A stretch of 64,000 nucleotides of DNA from the NCBI GenBank assembly GCA_963798505.1, contig CAWCTX010000002.1:1-64000 (forward strand), written 5' to 3'. Made by a program: the position numbers and the translations under genes. The stretch is from CAVWSM01 sp963798505 (GTDB taxonomy: Bacteria; Actinomycetota; Actinomycetes; Jiangellales; Jiangellaceae). The notes beneath the pieces were generated by a model. That model searched no databases and had not been told where the DNA came from. It saw only the letters and a program-made list of their open reading frames with translations. The first letter of the stretch is position 1, and each line of letters begins with the position of its first letter. Of the stretch, positions 29,482 through 40,663 are shown piece after piece.

Positions 29482-30195
29482 ATGCTCCAGGTGTGCCTCA
29501 ACGGCTCGCGCAGTCCGCACGAGCACCCCGCGCTTCCGGTCACGCCCGCGGAACTGGCCGCTGCCGCACGCGCGGCCGTCGACGCGGGCGCGGTCGACGT
29601 CCACATGCACCCCAAGCAGCCCGACGGCACCGACACCCTCGACCCCCATGTGGTCGGCCAGGCCGTCGAAGCCGTGCGGGCGGCCGTGCCGGGCATCCCT
29701 GTCGGCGTCACCACCGGTGCGTGGACCGAGCCCGATGCTCGTCGGCGGGCTGATCTGATCCGCGCCTGGCAGGCCCGCCCCGACCATGCCTCGGTCAATT
29801 GGCACGAGGACGACGCCGACCTCGTGGCTGAGGCGTTGCTCCAGCATGGGATCGGCATCGAGGCCGGGGTCTGGTCCGGGACGACAGGACTCGAGCGGTT
29901 CCTCGCCTCCCCGCTCAAGGGTCAGGTGCTGCGCGTCCTCGCCGAGATTATGGATCCTGACCCGACCACCGCCGCGACAACAGCTCGTGGCGTCCTGGCG
30001 GCACTTGGCGATCCGCCGCCCGCAAAGGTCCTGCTGCATGGCGAGGGGCCCGCGACTTGGCCGGTGTTGATGCTGGCGGCCGAGCTGGGTCTCGACCGGC
30101 GGATCGGCCTGGAGGACGTACTCCATGACAGCGACGGGCGGACCGTCGCTGACAACTCGTCGCTCGTGCGGGCTGCGTTGGCTGTCGCCGGCTAG
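29482..30195 (+). CDS. BKACE-family beta-keto acid cleavage enzyme
   Basis: 237-residue TIM-barrel protein of the former DUF849 family. Members cleave beta-keto acids using acetyl-CoA; the founding one is 3-keto-5-aminohexanoate cleavage enzyme. The start LQVCLNGSRSPHEHPALPVT is typical. The zinc-binding HxH is in VDVHMHPK and a conserved segment follows in SVNWHED. It is shorter than the 270-300 residues of well-studied members, as seen in other actinobacterial ones. Substrate unknown. It converges with the RDD gene, the stop codons overlapping. Confidence 0.8.
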   Translation: MLQVCLNGSRSPHEHPALPVTPAELAAAARAAVDAGAVDVHMHPKQPDGTDTLDPHVVGQAVEAVRAAVPGIPVGVTTGAWTEPDARRRADLIRAWQARPDHASVNWHEDDADLVAEALLQHGIGIEAGVWSGTTGLERFLASPLKGQVLRVLAEIMDPDPTTAATTARGVLAALGDPPPAKVLLHGEGPATWPVLMLAAELGLDRRIGLEDVLHDSDGRTVADNSSLVRAALAVAG

Positions 30196-30683
30196 CGAGA
30201 CTCGCGCGGGCGTCGATGGACGTCCCAGTCGTAGATGACCGACGTACGCATGACGACGTCCTGCACGGCCCGGTTTTCGCGGCTGACGACGACCCACAGG
30301 AGCCCGAGCGGGAAGATCGCGCAGAACGCTCCGCGCAGCAGCGCGCCGGCTGGTCGTAGCCGCTCTCCCCTGAAGTTGACCACCCGCAACCCCATGAGCC
30401 CGCCACCGATGGTGCGTCCGGCGGTTCCCCAGGACACGCCGAGATACAGGGCGAAAGTCACGTAGCCGACGACCAGCACGATCCCGCGCGGGTACGTCGG
30501 CATCTCGAAGGAGCGTGGGTCGAACAGGAACCGCAGTCCGGCCCAGCCAAGCCAGAAGGAGAGGATGACGACCACGACGATGAGGACGTCGAGGACGTTG
30601 GCCGTGGTGCGGCTGACGATGCCCGCACGCTTTCCCTGGTAGGGCCGGGCCTCTTTGGGTACGGGATCGACATGCGTCGTCAT
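30192..30683 (-). CDS. RDD-family membrane protein
   Basis: 163-residue protein with an N-terminal Arg/Asp pattern (KRAGIVSRTTANVLDVLIVV) and three or four hydrophobic segments. The conserved loop is SWGTAGRTIGGGLMGLRVVN, and the end is RAVQDVVMRTSVIYDWD. The function of RDD proteins is mostly unknown; a few act in ion transport. Its ATG overlaps the stop of the nonapeptide-repeat gene by 4 bases, so the two are translationally coupled and may work together at the membrane. Confidence 0.85.
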   Translation of the reverse strand: MTTHVDPVPKEARPYQGKRAGIVSRTTANVLDVLIVVVVILSFWLGWAGLRFLFDPRSFEMPTYPRGIVLVVGYVTFALYLGVSWGTAGRTIGGGLMGLRVVNFRGERLRPAGALLRGAFCAIFPLGLLWVVVSRENRAVQDVVMRTSVIYDWDVHRRPRESR

Positions 30684-31720
30684 GTCGGCGGCCCGTCAAG
30701 AGGCGGCGGCTCGGGCTCGCCCTCGAGCGACCGTGGCTCGCCTGGCGCGTCAGTGTGGCGTCGCTTGCGCCGCAACAGGAGCCGGTCGAGCAGGCGGGCC
30801 ACCGCCTCGTCGGCCTCTATACCTTGCATCCGCACATCGCGGACGGCCTCCGTGGCGAAGGATCCGGTGGACTCGCGGATGATCTCCGGCAGGTCGATGC
30901 CGTCGACGACCTCCTCGGCGATCGCGACGATGTCGACCCGGTTGAGGATGGCCTCGATGTCGATCCGGCCCGCGATGGCGTCGATGTCGATTCGGGAAGC
31001 GATGGCATCGAGATCGATCTGGGCCGCGATCGCGTCGATGTTTACCCGATCGAGGATGGCAGATATATCGATCTTGTCGGCTATCGCGTTGACGTCCACG
31101 CGGGCCGCGACGGCGGCGATGTCGACCCGGTCGATGATGGAGTTGAGATCGAGTCCGGCAACGATCTCGTTCAGGTCGAGCCGCTGGACGATGTGCGGGA
31201 TATCGACTCTGTCCACTATGGCGTCAATGTCGACGGTGTCCACTATGGCGCCGATGTCGACATGCTGGGCGACGATCTCGTTGAGGTCGAGGGTGGCCAG
31301 CACCTCGTCGACAACCGGCGGGACGATCGCCGCGATCAGGCGTTCCATCTCCCGGTTGGCCGTCGACTCCGTCGTCCGACCACGGGCGGCTAGACCTTCG
31401 ACGAGCCGGGCCGGGTGCAGGCTCTCGTCGAGGAGGGGCGGGTGCAGCACCGTGCGGGTGACCGGTCGCGCCACCCGGCCAACTGATCGACCGAGGCCGG
31501 CCGCGATGCCACCGACCACAGAGGCCGCGCCCATGGCAGCGTGGAGGGCGGTCTGCGCCCCGCCCTCGTCGGCGGCCACCGGTTCACCCTCGCCGGCGGG
31601 CTCTTCGTCATCGGCCGCGCGCGGCCTCGGAACCGCGGGCGCGGCATTGCCGTGGAGCACGTGAACTGACGCGACGTCGCCCACCCCGTCGTTGGGCTCG
31701 TGGCCACCCATGGACCCCAT
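30680..31720 (-). CDS. Nonapeptide-repeat protein, function unknown
   Basis: I do not recognise this protein. From ATG 31720 it is 346 residues; ATG 31711 is also possible and neither has a clear RBS. Residues 1-60 are acidic and Pro/Ala-rich. Residues 60-90 are small and Gly/Ala-rich (AAMGAASVVGGIAAGLGRSV). Residues 154-270 are 13 gap-free copies of a nonapeptide with consensus [VIL]D[IL]xAIxxR, for example VDIDAIVDR, IDIDAIAGR and IDIEAILNR. Near-copies flank them at 144-152 and about 272-283. The C-terminus (305-346) is basic, then Pro/Glu-rich. The regular spacing of hydrophobic residues suggests a solenoid or membrane-surface structure. It is coupled to the RDD gene. Confidence 0.8.
   Translation of the reverse strand: MGSMGGHEPNDGVGDVASVHVLHGNAAPAVPRPRAADDEEPAGEGEPVAADEGGAQTALHAAMGAASVVGGIAAGLGRSVGRVARPVTRTVLHPPLLDESLHPARLVEGLAARGRTTESTANREMERLIAAIVPPVVDEVLATLDLNEIVAQHVDIGAIVDTVDIDAIVDRVDIPHIVQRLDLNEIVAGLDLNSIIDRVDIAAVAARVDVNAIADKIDISAILDRVNIDAIAAQIDLDAIASRIDIDAIAGRIDIEAILNRVDIVAIAEEVVDGIDLPEIIRESTGSFATEAVRDVRMQGIEADEAVARLLDRLLLRRKRRHTDAPGEPRSLEGEPEPPPLDGPPT
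30911..31261 (-). repeat. 13 tandem 27-bp coding repeats
   Basis: Thirteen in-frame 27-base units encoding the nonapeptide array. The DNA copies have diverged (codons such as GATATC, GACATT and GATCTC all occur) while the amino acid pattern is kept, which points to selection on the protein. Confidence 0.85.
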
Positions 31721-31890
31721 GGTCCACCGCCGGACCCCGTCCGGCATGCCGGATCGGGGGATCCGTCTTGATGTGCGGGCATTGCCAACGGTTCGTCGAG
31801 CGGTAGACGTAGCATGAAATGACAACTGAAAGCGCGCCGGGGACGGCAATTCCTTGTGACACGGGCGCGCGCCGAGGGAGGTCCACGCAC

Positions 31891-33739
<1,849 letters not shown>

Positions 33740-33747
<8 letters not shown>

Positions 33748-34801
33748 CACCACAGTGGACCTGGACTTCCCCGGCCTGGCCGGCGTACCCACCACCGACG
33801 CCAAGCAGACCAAGAAGGAGTTCACCAGCGACCAGGAGGTCCGCTGGTGCCCCGGCTGCGGCGACTACGCGATCCTCGCCGCGGTGCAGGGGTTCCTGCC
33901 CGAGCTCGGGCTGCGCCGGGAGAACATCGTGTTCGTCTCCGGCATCGGCTGCTCGTCGAGGTTCCCCTACTACCTCAACACCTATGGCATGCACTCCATC
34001 CACGGCCGCGCCCCGGCGATCGCCACCGGGCTGTCGTCCTCGCGCCCGGACCTGTCGGTGTGGGTGGTCACCGGTGACGGCGACGCCCTGTCGATCGGCG
34101 GCAACCACCTCATCCACGCGCTGCGCCGCAACGTCAACCTCAAGATCCTGCTGTTCAACAACCGCATCTACGGGTTGACCAAGGGGCAGTACTCGCCGAC
34201 CTCCGAGCTCGGCAAGATCACCAAATCGACGCCGTACGGATCGCTCGACCACCCGTTCAACCCGGTCTCGGTCGGGCTCGGCGCCGAAGCCACGTTCGTC
34301 GCCCGCACCATCGACTCCGACCGCCAGCACCTGACCGGCGTGCTGCGCGCCGCCGCCGCGCACCGCGGCACCGCGCTGGTGGAGATCTACCAGAACTGCA
34401 ACATCTTCAACGACGGCGCGTTCGACGGGCTGAAGGACGTCGAGACCCGCGACGACATGCTCATCCGGCTCGAGCACGGCAAGCCGATCCGGTTCGGAGC
34501 CAACAGCGAGCACGCGGTCGTCCGCGACCCGGCGACAAGCGGGCTGTCCTTGACCTCCGACCCGGACGCTGTCCCGGTCGTCCACGACGCGCACACCCCC
34601 GACCCATCGCTCGCGTTCGCCCTGTCCCGGCTGTCCGAGCCCGGAGCGGTCGCCCACACCCCCATCGGCGTGTTCCGCGCGGTCGAGCGGCCCACCTACG
34701 ACGACCTCATGACCGGGCAGCTCACTCACGCCGCCGAAACCCAAGGCCCCGGCGACCTTGGTGCGCTCCTGCACGGCAAGGACACCTGGCAAGTCGCCTG
34801 A
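33740..34801 (+). CDS. korB: 2-oxoacid:ferredoxin oxidoreductase, beta subunit
   Basis: TPP-binding subunit of 353 residues. The TPP/Mg site is GDGDALSIGGNH followed by LKILLFNNRIYGLTKGQYSP. The [4Fe-4S] ligands are in RWCPGCGDYAIL, GIGCSSRFPYY and YQNCNIFND. The enzyme makes reduced ferredoxin in the cytoplasm. Its place next to the partial complex I matches the Streptomyces arrangement and suggests ferredoxin as electron donor to that complex (inference). Confidence 0.92.
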
Positions 34802-34814
34802 CCCTCCAACAGTT

Positions 34815-34875
34815 GTTGATCATGGCGATGGTGTGATCATTCTTCGGAAATGACCACAACTCGGCCATGATCAAC
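34815..34875. repeat. 61-bp dispersed palindromic repeat, copy B
   Basis: Same length and layout as copy A at 18416-18476: the 5' arm matches at 25 of 26 positions, the 3' arm at 22 of 26, and the 9-base loop differs. The stem is weaker than in copy A. It lies 13 bases past korB, which converges on the GH4 gene. Confidence 0.85.
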
Positions 34876-34913
34876 AGCGAGTCTGGGCGGCTGGCCCATG
34901 CGGTGGCCCTGGG

Positions 34914-34972
34914 CTGATCGACGCGGCGCGTCGTCGGGGCCGCCTCTGCGGCCCCACATGCGTCACGATCAG
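34914..34972. repeat. Nested inverted repeat in the korB-GH4 spacer
   Basis: Outer arms CTGATCGACGC and GCGTCACGATCAG pair with a 2-base bulge. Inside is a perfect 8-bp hairpin GGGGCCGC/GCGGCCCC with a 4-base loop. It lies in the 281-base gap between convergent genes and probably terminates the minus-strand GH4 transcript. I see no gene in this gap. Confidence 0.5.
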
Positions 34973-35082
34973 TCCGCCGCCACCGGCGTCGGCTCCAGCT
35001 GACCGCGAGCCACCGCCAGGCTTTCCCACGCACCGCCAGGGATGCATGCCTGGTCATGCGGGGAGTGTCCTGCTACTCGTGA

Positions 35083-36396
35083 TCATTCGGCGCCCGTGGC
35101 CCAGCGCGCGACGAGTTGCTCGGCAGCAGCGACAGACCGTACGAGCGGATGCAGCGCCAGCGCCTTGACCGCACGCGCGCGCGAGCCGCTGAGCGCCGCC
35201 TCGATGGTCAGCCGCTCCACGGCCTTGACGGTCGAGACCAGCGCCGCCTGCTCGGGGGCGAGCGCACCGACCGCGGCCGGGTGAGCGCCATTCTCGTCGA
35301 CGACGCAGGGCACCTCGACGACGGCGTCGGGGTCCAGCCCGAGCAGGGCTGAACGGTTGCGCACGTTGAGGATCAGCGTCGCCCGTTCCCCGCTCGCGAT
35401 TCCGCGCATCAGCCGCAGTGCCACACCCTCGTAGCCCCCGGACAGGTCGTCTTCCTCGCGCGACTCCTCCTGGCCGCGGGCCTCCGCGAGGTAGGTCTCC
35501 TCCCGCTCCCGGCGGAACCGCTGCCACGTGTCAAAGGCAGCAGCGGGGTCCCGCGACACCGCGTCGAAGAACCGCTGCTGCTGCTCGGCCAGGAACGCAC
35601 CTCGCGGCGAGGCGGCCAGCCCGGCGATCGCCTCGTCAGTGCGGTACCAGTAGTAGAGGTACTCGTTGGGGATCGCGCCGAGCATCCGCAACAGCTCCGC
35701 GCCGAACAGCCGCCCCTCCTCGAACGACTCGATCAACTCGTCCGAGGCCAGCAACTCGGGCAGCCGGTCACGCCCGTCGACGTAGGCACCGCGCAGCCAG
35801 CCCAGATGGTTGAGCCCCGCGTAGTCGAACCACACCTGCTCGAACGGCACCCCCAGCGCCTGCGCCACCCGCCGGCACAGCCCGAGCGGCGAGTCGCAGA
35901 TGCCGATGACCCGGTCGCCCAACAGCCTCGACATCGCCTCGGTCACCATCCCTGCGGGGTTGGTGAAGTTGATGACCCACGCGTCGGGTGCCGATGACGC
36001 CACGAGCGACCCGATGCGTACGGCCTCCGGCACCGACCGCAGTCCGTAGAGCACGCCGGCGGCGCCGGTCGTCTCCTGCCCGAGCAGCCCCAGCTGCATG
36101 GCCGCCGCCTCGTCGGCCGCCCGCGCGCCGAGCCCGCCGACTCGGATCGCCGAGAAGACGAAGTCCGCTCCGCGCAGCGCATCGGCCAGGTCGGTGGTCG
36201 TCCGCAGCGCCAGCGAGCCCGCGCTGGCCGCGGCCTGCTGCCGGCAGATCGCCTCGATGGCCGCGAGCCGGTCGCTCGACACGTCGTGCAGCACGAGCTC
36301 GTCGACCAGCGGCGCGCCGCCCGCCGCGTCGGCGAGCAGCGCGCCGTGGACGAGGGGGACGCGGAACCCGCCGCCGCCCAGGATCACGAGCCTCAC
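35083..36396 (-). CDS. Glycoside hydrolase family 4 enzyme
   Basis: NAD- and Mn-dependent glycosidase of about 437 residues, of the 6-phospho-beta-glucosidase type. The Rossmann start is VRLVILGGGGFRVPLVHGAL. Metal and substrate motifs are VINFTNPAGMV, GICDSPLGLC (metal Cys) and GLNHLGWL (metal His). GTG 36396 is preferred because GH4 enzymes start at the nucleotide-binding strand; ATG 36420 adds eight residues. It is divergent from the PfkB kinase gene with about 57 bases between, and the kinase-importer genes suggest a shared sugar pathway. Whether the substrate is phosphorylated is unknown. Confidence 0.87.
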   Translation of the reverse strand: MRLVILGGGGFRVPLVHGALLADAAGGAPLVDELVLHDVSSDRLAAIEAICRQQAAASAGSLALRTTTDLADALRGADFVFSAIRVGGLGARAADEAAAMQLGLLGQETTGAAGVLYGLRSVPEAVRIGSLVASSAPDAWVINFTNPAGMVTEAMSRLLGDRVIGICDSPLGLCRRVAQALGVPFEQVWFDYAGLNHLGWLRGAYVDGRDRLPELLASDELIESFEEGRLFGAELLRMLGAIPNEYLYYWYRTDEAIAGLAASPRGAFLAEQQQRFFDAVSRDPAAAFDTWQRFRREREETYLAEARGQEESREEDDLSGGYEGVALRLMRGIASGERATLILNVRNRSALLGLDPDAVVEVPCVVDENGAHPAAVGALAPEQAALVSTVKAVERLTIEAALSGSRARAVKALALHPLVRSVAAAEQLVARWATGAE

Positions 36397-36453
36397 GACT
36401 CCGGGACGGTACCAGCGCATGCACGTCAGCGCCGCGGACTAGCCTGGCCAGCG

Positions 36454-37572
36454 ATGGAAGAGCGCATCGTCGTCAGGTCGATCGAAGGCTGCCACCCGGA
36501 GCCTCCGCACCGGTTCGACGCGCTCGACCACCGTCGCGGTCCTGGCGACCCGCCATATGACCTGTTCCTGGCCGGGACTGTCTTCCTCGACCTCGTGCTG
36601 ACCGGGCTCGCGACTCCGCCGTCACCCGGCACCGAGGTCATGGCCGAGGGCATGGGTTCGAGCCCCGGCGGCATCGCCAACCTCGCCGTCGCGGCGAGCC
36701 GGCTCGGGCTGCGCACCAGCCTTGCTGCGGCGTTCGCCGAGGATGTCTACGGCGACTTCTGCTGGCACGCGCTGCACGACCACGAGGGCGTCGACCTGTC
36801 GGCGTCGGCGCACTACCGCGGCTGGCACTCCCCCGTGACCGTGTCCCTCGCTCACGCCCGCGACCGCGCCATGGTCACCCATGCACACCCCGGGCCGGTG
36901 AGCTTTGACGACATGATCGGCACGCCGCCGGGATCGCGGGCGGTGTTCGTCGACCTGCAGGAGGAACCGACCCGTTGGGTCCGTGCCGCGCGCGCCGCGG
37001 GCTCGATGGTGTTCGCCGACCTCGGTTGGGATACCGCCGAGCAGTGGGATCCGGCCGTCCTCGAGCGGCTTGGCGTCGTCGACTGCTTCCTGCCCAACCA
37101 GGTCGAGGCGATGGCCTACACGCAGGCGACGTCGCCGGAGGATGCGCTCGACCGGCTCGGCAAGCACGTCCCCATCGTGGTCGTCACGTGCGGCGCCGAC
37201 GGCGCGATCGCCGTCGACCAGAACACGGGCGAGCGAGCGACGGCCCCGGCCCTCACCGTCGATGCGCTCGACCCGACGGGCGCAGGCGACGTGTTCGCCG
37301 CATCCTTCGTGCTCGGGACGCTCGCCGGCTGGCCGCTCCGGGATCGGCTCACGTTTGCCAACCTGACCGCCGGGCTCTCGGTTCGCCAGTTCGGTGGATC
37401 GCTCTCGGCTCCCGGCTGGGGTGACCTCGCGCAGTGGTGGGAGCAGACACGGGCCGAGGACGCCGAGCTCGCCGAGGCCTACGGCTTCCTTGATCTCCTG
37501 CTGCGTGACGTGACTGATCGCGAGATCCTGTTAAGGGCCACCGCGACCATCGGCCTACGACCCGCCCGCTGA
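36454..37572 (+). CDS. PfkB-family carbohydrate kinase
   Basis: Sugar kinase of 372 residues. The N-terminal signature is GMGSSPGGIANLAVAASRLG and the C-terminal anion-hole/catalytic motif is DALDPTGAGDVFAASF with its Asp. It is followed 18 bases later by a sugar-binding lipoprotein gene. The reach before the ribokinase fold (about 35 residues) is longer than usual. Together with GH4 it suggests uptake of a glycoside, then phosphorylation and cleavage; the order of steps is inference. Confidence 0.85.
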   Translation: MEERIVVRSIEGCHPEPPHRFDALDHRRGPGDPPYDLFLAGTVFLDLVLTGLATPPSPGTEVMAEGMGSSPGGIANLAVAASRLGLRTSLAAAFAEDVYGDFCWHALHDHEGVDLSASAHYRGWHSPVTVSLAHARDRAMVTHAHPGPVSFDDMIGTPPGSRAVFVDLQEEPTRWVRAARAAGSMVFADLGWDTAEQWDPAVLERLGVVDCFLPNQVEAMAYTQATSPEDALDRLGKHVPIVVVTCGADGAIAVDQNTGERATAPALTVDALDPTGAGDVFAASFVLGTLAGWPLRDRLTFANLTAGLSVRQFGGSLSAPGWGDLAQWWEQTRAEDAELAEAYGFLDLLLRDVTDREILLRATATIGLRPAR

Positions 37573-37590
37573 CTCGAAGGAGCACCACGG

Positions 37591-38928
37591 ATGTCCAGAT
37601 CCGTACGCGTCACAATCGCAGCGCTCCTTGCCGCAGCCGTCATCGCAGCCTGCGCACCCGGCGACGACGATGACTCCGAAGGCGCCACCACCGACGTCCA
37701 GACCGACGCCTCGCAGCTGGGTGACGTGACTCTCGTCGTGTGGGACCAGGAGGTGCGCGGCGGCCAGAACGAGCAGATGGAGCAGCTCAACGCGGCGTTC
37801 ATGGAGAGGTACCCCAACATCACCATCGAGCGCGTGTCGCGGTCCTTCGAGGATCTGCAGACACAGGTGCGGCTTGCGCTGTCCGGGGACGACGCGCCGG
37901 ACGTCACGCAGGTCAACAACGGCCGGGCCGACATGGGCCAGTTCGTCGAGAGCGACCTCATCCGCAGCCTCGACCCATGGGCGGAGGCCTACGGCTGGAC
38001 AGACCGCTTCCCGGAGGCGGTCCGCGCCCTCGCGAGCTATTCGTCCGACGGCGCCACGTTCGGCTCCGGCGAGCTGTTCGGCCTCGCGCAGATGGGCGAG
38101 GTCGTCGGCGTCTACGTCAACGTCGCCAAACTGGTGTCACTGGGGATAGAGGCGCCGAGCACGTGGGAGGAGTTCGAGGCTGCGCTCGCCACGGCCAAGC
38201 AGGCCGGCGAGATCCCGCTGCAGTTCGGCAACCTCGAGCAGTGGCCCGGCATCCATGTGTTCGGCACGATCCAGAGCCGCTTCGTCGACCAGGACAGCAT
38301 CCGCAGCCTCGCCTTCGGGGTCGAGGGGGGCGACTGGACTTCCGACGACAACCAGCAGGCTGCCGACAAGCTTGTGGAGTTCGTCGACAAGGGCTACTTC
38401 ACCGATGGCTTCAACGGGGTGGCCTACGACGACGCGGCCGCGGCATTCGGTCGAGGCGAGGGCGTCTTCCTCATCGGCGGCACCTGGCTGAGCGCCGACC
38501 TGTCCACGGCGCTCGGCCAGCAGGTCGGGTTCATCGTGCCGCCGGGAGACGACATCGTGGCCACGGGCGGCACCAGCTTGCCGTTCGCCATCTCGGCCCG
38601 CAGCGAGGCGCCCGACGCTGCCGCGGCCTACATCGACTTCATCACCAGTACGGATGCAATGAAGGTCATCACCCTGGAAGGTGGGCTGCCGATCGTCGAC
38701 GCCGCCACCCAGGTTGTGCCCGACGGCATCCAGCGACAGGTGTTCGTGGCCTGGGACACCGTCGCGAGCGCCGAAGGAATAGTGCCCTACCTCGACTACG
38801 CCACCCCGACGTTCTACGACACACTCACCGCCGCGATCTCAGAGCTCACGGGCAAGCAGACGACGCCCGATCAGTTCCTGGACCGCCTGCAGCAGGAGTA
38901 CAGCGAGTTCGTGGGCTCGGGTGGCTGA
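37591..38928 (+). CDS. ABC transporter sugar-binding lipoprotein
   Basis: Extracellular solute-binding protein, family 1, 445 residues. The signal sequence MSRSVRVTIAALLAAAVIAA ends in a lipobox at the first Cys (IAAC), followed by an Asp/Glu-rich linker. The mature part has VTLVVWDQEVRGGQNEQMEQ and the late GVFLIGGTWLSADLS typical of oligosaccharide binders. It has a strong GAAGGAG site and overlaps the first permease gene by 8 bases. Confidence 0.9.
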   Translation: MSRSVRVTIAALLAAAVIAACAPGDDDDSEGATTDVQTDASQLGDVTLVVWDQEVRGGQNEQMEQLNAAFMERYPNITIERVSRSFEDLQTQVRLALSGDDAPDVTQVNNGRADMGQFVESDLIRSLDPWAEAYGWTDRFPEAVRALASYSSDGATFGSGELFGLAQMGEVVGVYVNVAKLVSLGIEAPSTWEEFEAALATAKQAGEIPLQFGNLEQWPGIHVFGTIQSRFVDQDSIRSLAFGVEGGDWTSDDNQQAADKLVEFVDKGYFTDGFNGVAYDDAAAAFGRGEGVFLIGGTWLSADLSTALGQQVGFIVPPGDDIVATGGTSLPFAISARSEAPDAAAAYIDFITSTDAMKVITLEGGLPIVDAATQVVPDGIQRQVFVAWDTVASAEGIVPYLDYATPTFYDTLTAAISELTGKQTTPDQFLDRLQQEYSEFVGSGG

Positions 38929-39824
38929 ACCTCGGGCCACGCTCCGAGGGTCAGGGCCGCCCGGTGAGCCGCGGCGGGTTGCCTACGTCTACCTGCTGCC
39001 CGCGCTGGTGCTGTACGCGCTGTTCGTGCTGTGGCCGCTGATCCGGGGCGCCTGGTTCTCCCTGTATGACTGGGACGGACTGGGCGTCGGCACCTGGGTC
39101 GGGGTCGACAACTACGTCGACGTGTTCACCAACGAGGCCCTGCGCGAGTCCTTCCTGCACGCACTCGTGCTGATCGTGTTCTACGCCGTACTGCCCACCG
39201 GCCTCGGGCTGCTCGTCGCCGCGGTGATGACGCGCGCGCGCATGAGAGGTCTGGGGTTCTTCCGCACGGTGCTTTTCCTGCCGCAGGTGGTGGCCATGGT
39301 GGTCGTCGCGATCGCTTGGCGACGCATCTACGCCCCCGACGGCGCCCTCAACGACCTGCTACAACGCCGTCGGGCTCGGGGGCCTCGCCCGCGGCTGGCT
39401 CGGCGACTTCACCTGGGCGCTGCCGGCTGTCGGATTCGTCGGCACCTGGGTCGGCACTGGACTGTGCATCGTGCTGTTCCTCGCCGGCATGAGCCGCATC
39501 CCGCGCGACCTCTACGAGGCGGCCCGCCTCGACGGCGCCGGCGCGCTTCGCGAGTTCCGCGCGGTCACGCTGCCGTCACTGCGCGGCGAGCTGGCGGTCG
39601 CGCTGACGTTGACCGTGGTGGCCGCCCTGCGCACGTTCGACCTCATCTACAACACGACACGCGGCGGGCCAGGCACCAGCACCTCGGTTCCGTCGTACGA
39701 GGTCTATCACCGCGCGTTCGACCTCGGCCAGGTCGGCGCGGCCTGCGCGCTCGCGATCACCCTCACCGCGGTGATCTTCGGGTTCTCTTGGCTGATCACG
39801 CGCATCGGTCGGGAGCCGGCGTGA
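38921..39824 (+). CDS. ABC sugar permease 1, MalF-like (one indel)
   Basis: Inner-membrane permease of about 300 codons from a GTG at 38921. Six helices are expected, starting with AYVYLLPALVLYALFVLWPL. A single-base shift near 39362 breaks the frame in the loop after IYAPDGALNDL. It resumes with the EAA motif DLYEAARLDGAGALREFRAV, which docks to the ATPase. It ends overlapping the second permease start by 4 bases (GTGA). Confidence 0.88.
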
Positions 39825-40639
39825 TCTCGCGCACCGAACGTACGGCGGGCTACCTCATCCTCGGCGTCTTCGCAGTCTTCTCGCTCTACCCGCTGCTCGG
39901 CATCCTCGGCGCGGCCGTCTCCGGGGAACCCGCCGGAACCTCGGGCATCGTGCCCGCCGGCATCGAGCTCAGCAATTTCACCGAGGCCTGGGACCTGGGC
40001 CGGTTCGGCACCTACCTGCGCTCCAGCGTGCTCGTGGCCGTCGTCGTCGTGCTGGCCGCGTGTGTGCTGTCGGTGATGAGCGGCTACGCGTTCGGCACCA
40101 TGCAGTTCCGGGGTCGGTCCTGGCTCTACTACCTGTTCGTGCTCGGCATCACGATCCCGAGCGAAGCGCTCGTGATCCCGCTCTACTTCGACCTGCGCGA
40201 CCTCGGGCTCACCGACACCTACTGGGCGCTGGTGCTGCCGCAGGCCGCGCAGTCGGTGGCGTTCGGGACGTTCTGGATGACGAGCTATTTCCGGTCGAGC
40301 AGCCGAGACGTCGTGGAAGCGGCGCGGCTGGACGGAGCGACACACCGGCAGGTGCTGTGGCGGGTGCTGGCACCCATGGGGCGTCCGGCCATCCTCACGA
40401 TGATGGTCCTGGTGTTCATGTGGACATGGAACGAGTTCCTGCTGCCTCTGGTGATGGTCACGTCGGAGTCGCTGCGCACCGCTCCGCTCGGCCTGTCGTT
40501 CTTCCAGGGTGAGCACACGTCGTCCTTCGGCCTGCTCGCCGCGGGCGCGGTGATCGTCGCCTTCCCGATCGTGGTGCTCTACCTGTTCCTCCAACGTCAC
40601 TTCGTCCAGGGACTGCTCGAGGGCGCCCTCAAGGAGTGA
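39821..40639 (+). CDS. ABC sugar permease 2, MalG-like
   Basis: Inner-membrane permease of 272 residues starting at GTG 39821. The EAA loop is VVEAARLDGATHRQVLWRVL, followed by ILTMMVLVFMWTWNEFLLPL. It is the last gene of the importer. No ATP-binding subunit is encoded nearby, so a shared MsiK-type ATPase elsewhere is probably used, as in Streptomyces sugar importers (inference). Confidence 0.9.
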   Translation: MISRTERTAGYLILGVFAVFSLYPLLGILGAAVSGEPAGTSGIVPAGIELSNFTEAWDLGRFGTYLRSSVLVAVVVVLAACVLSVMSGYAFGTMQFRGRSWLYYLFVLGITIPSEALVIPLYFDLRDLGLTDTYWALVLPQAAQSVAFGTFWMTSYFRSSSRDVVEAARLDGATHRQVLWRVLAPMGRPAILTMMVLVFMWTWNEFLLPLVMVTSESLRTAPLGLSFFQGEHTSSFGLLAAGAVIVAFPIVVLYLFLQRHFVQGLLEGALKE

Positions 40640-40663
40640 CCCGGTCGGAGACCGGCCTTGTGA

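Noticed and set aside
30911..31261. CRISPR array or RTX protein
   Set aside because: The repeats are contiguous 27-bp coding units without spacers, and the peptide lacks the Gly-rich calcium motif of RTX proteins.
30672..31664. Plus-strand frame with repeating SMS/SI-like pattern
   Set aside because: Antisense image of the 27-bp repeat array in the nonapeptide gene; no start context and no conserved features.
34722..35057. Small minus-strand gene in the korB-GH4 spacer
   Set aside because: It overlaps repeat copy B and the 3' end of korB and has no RBS or recognisable protein sequence.
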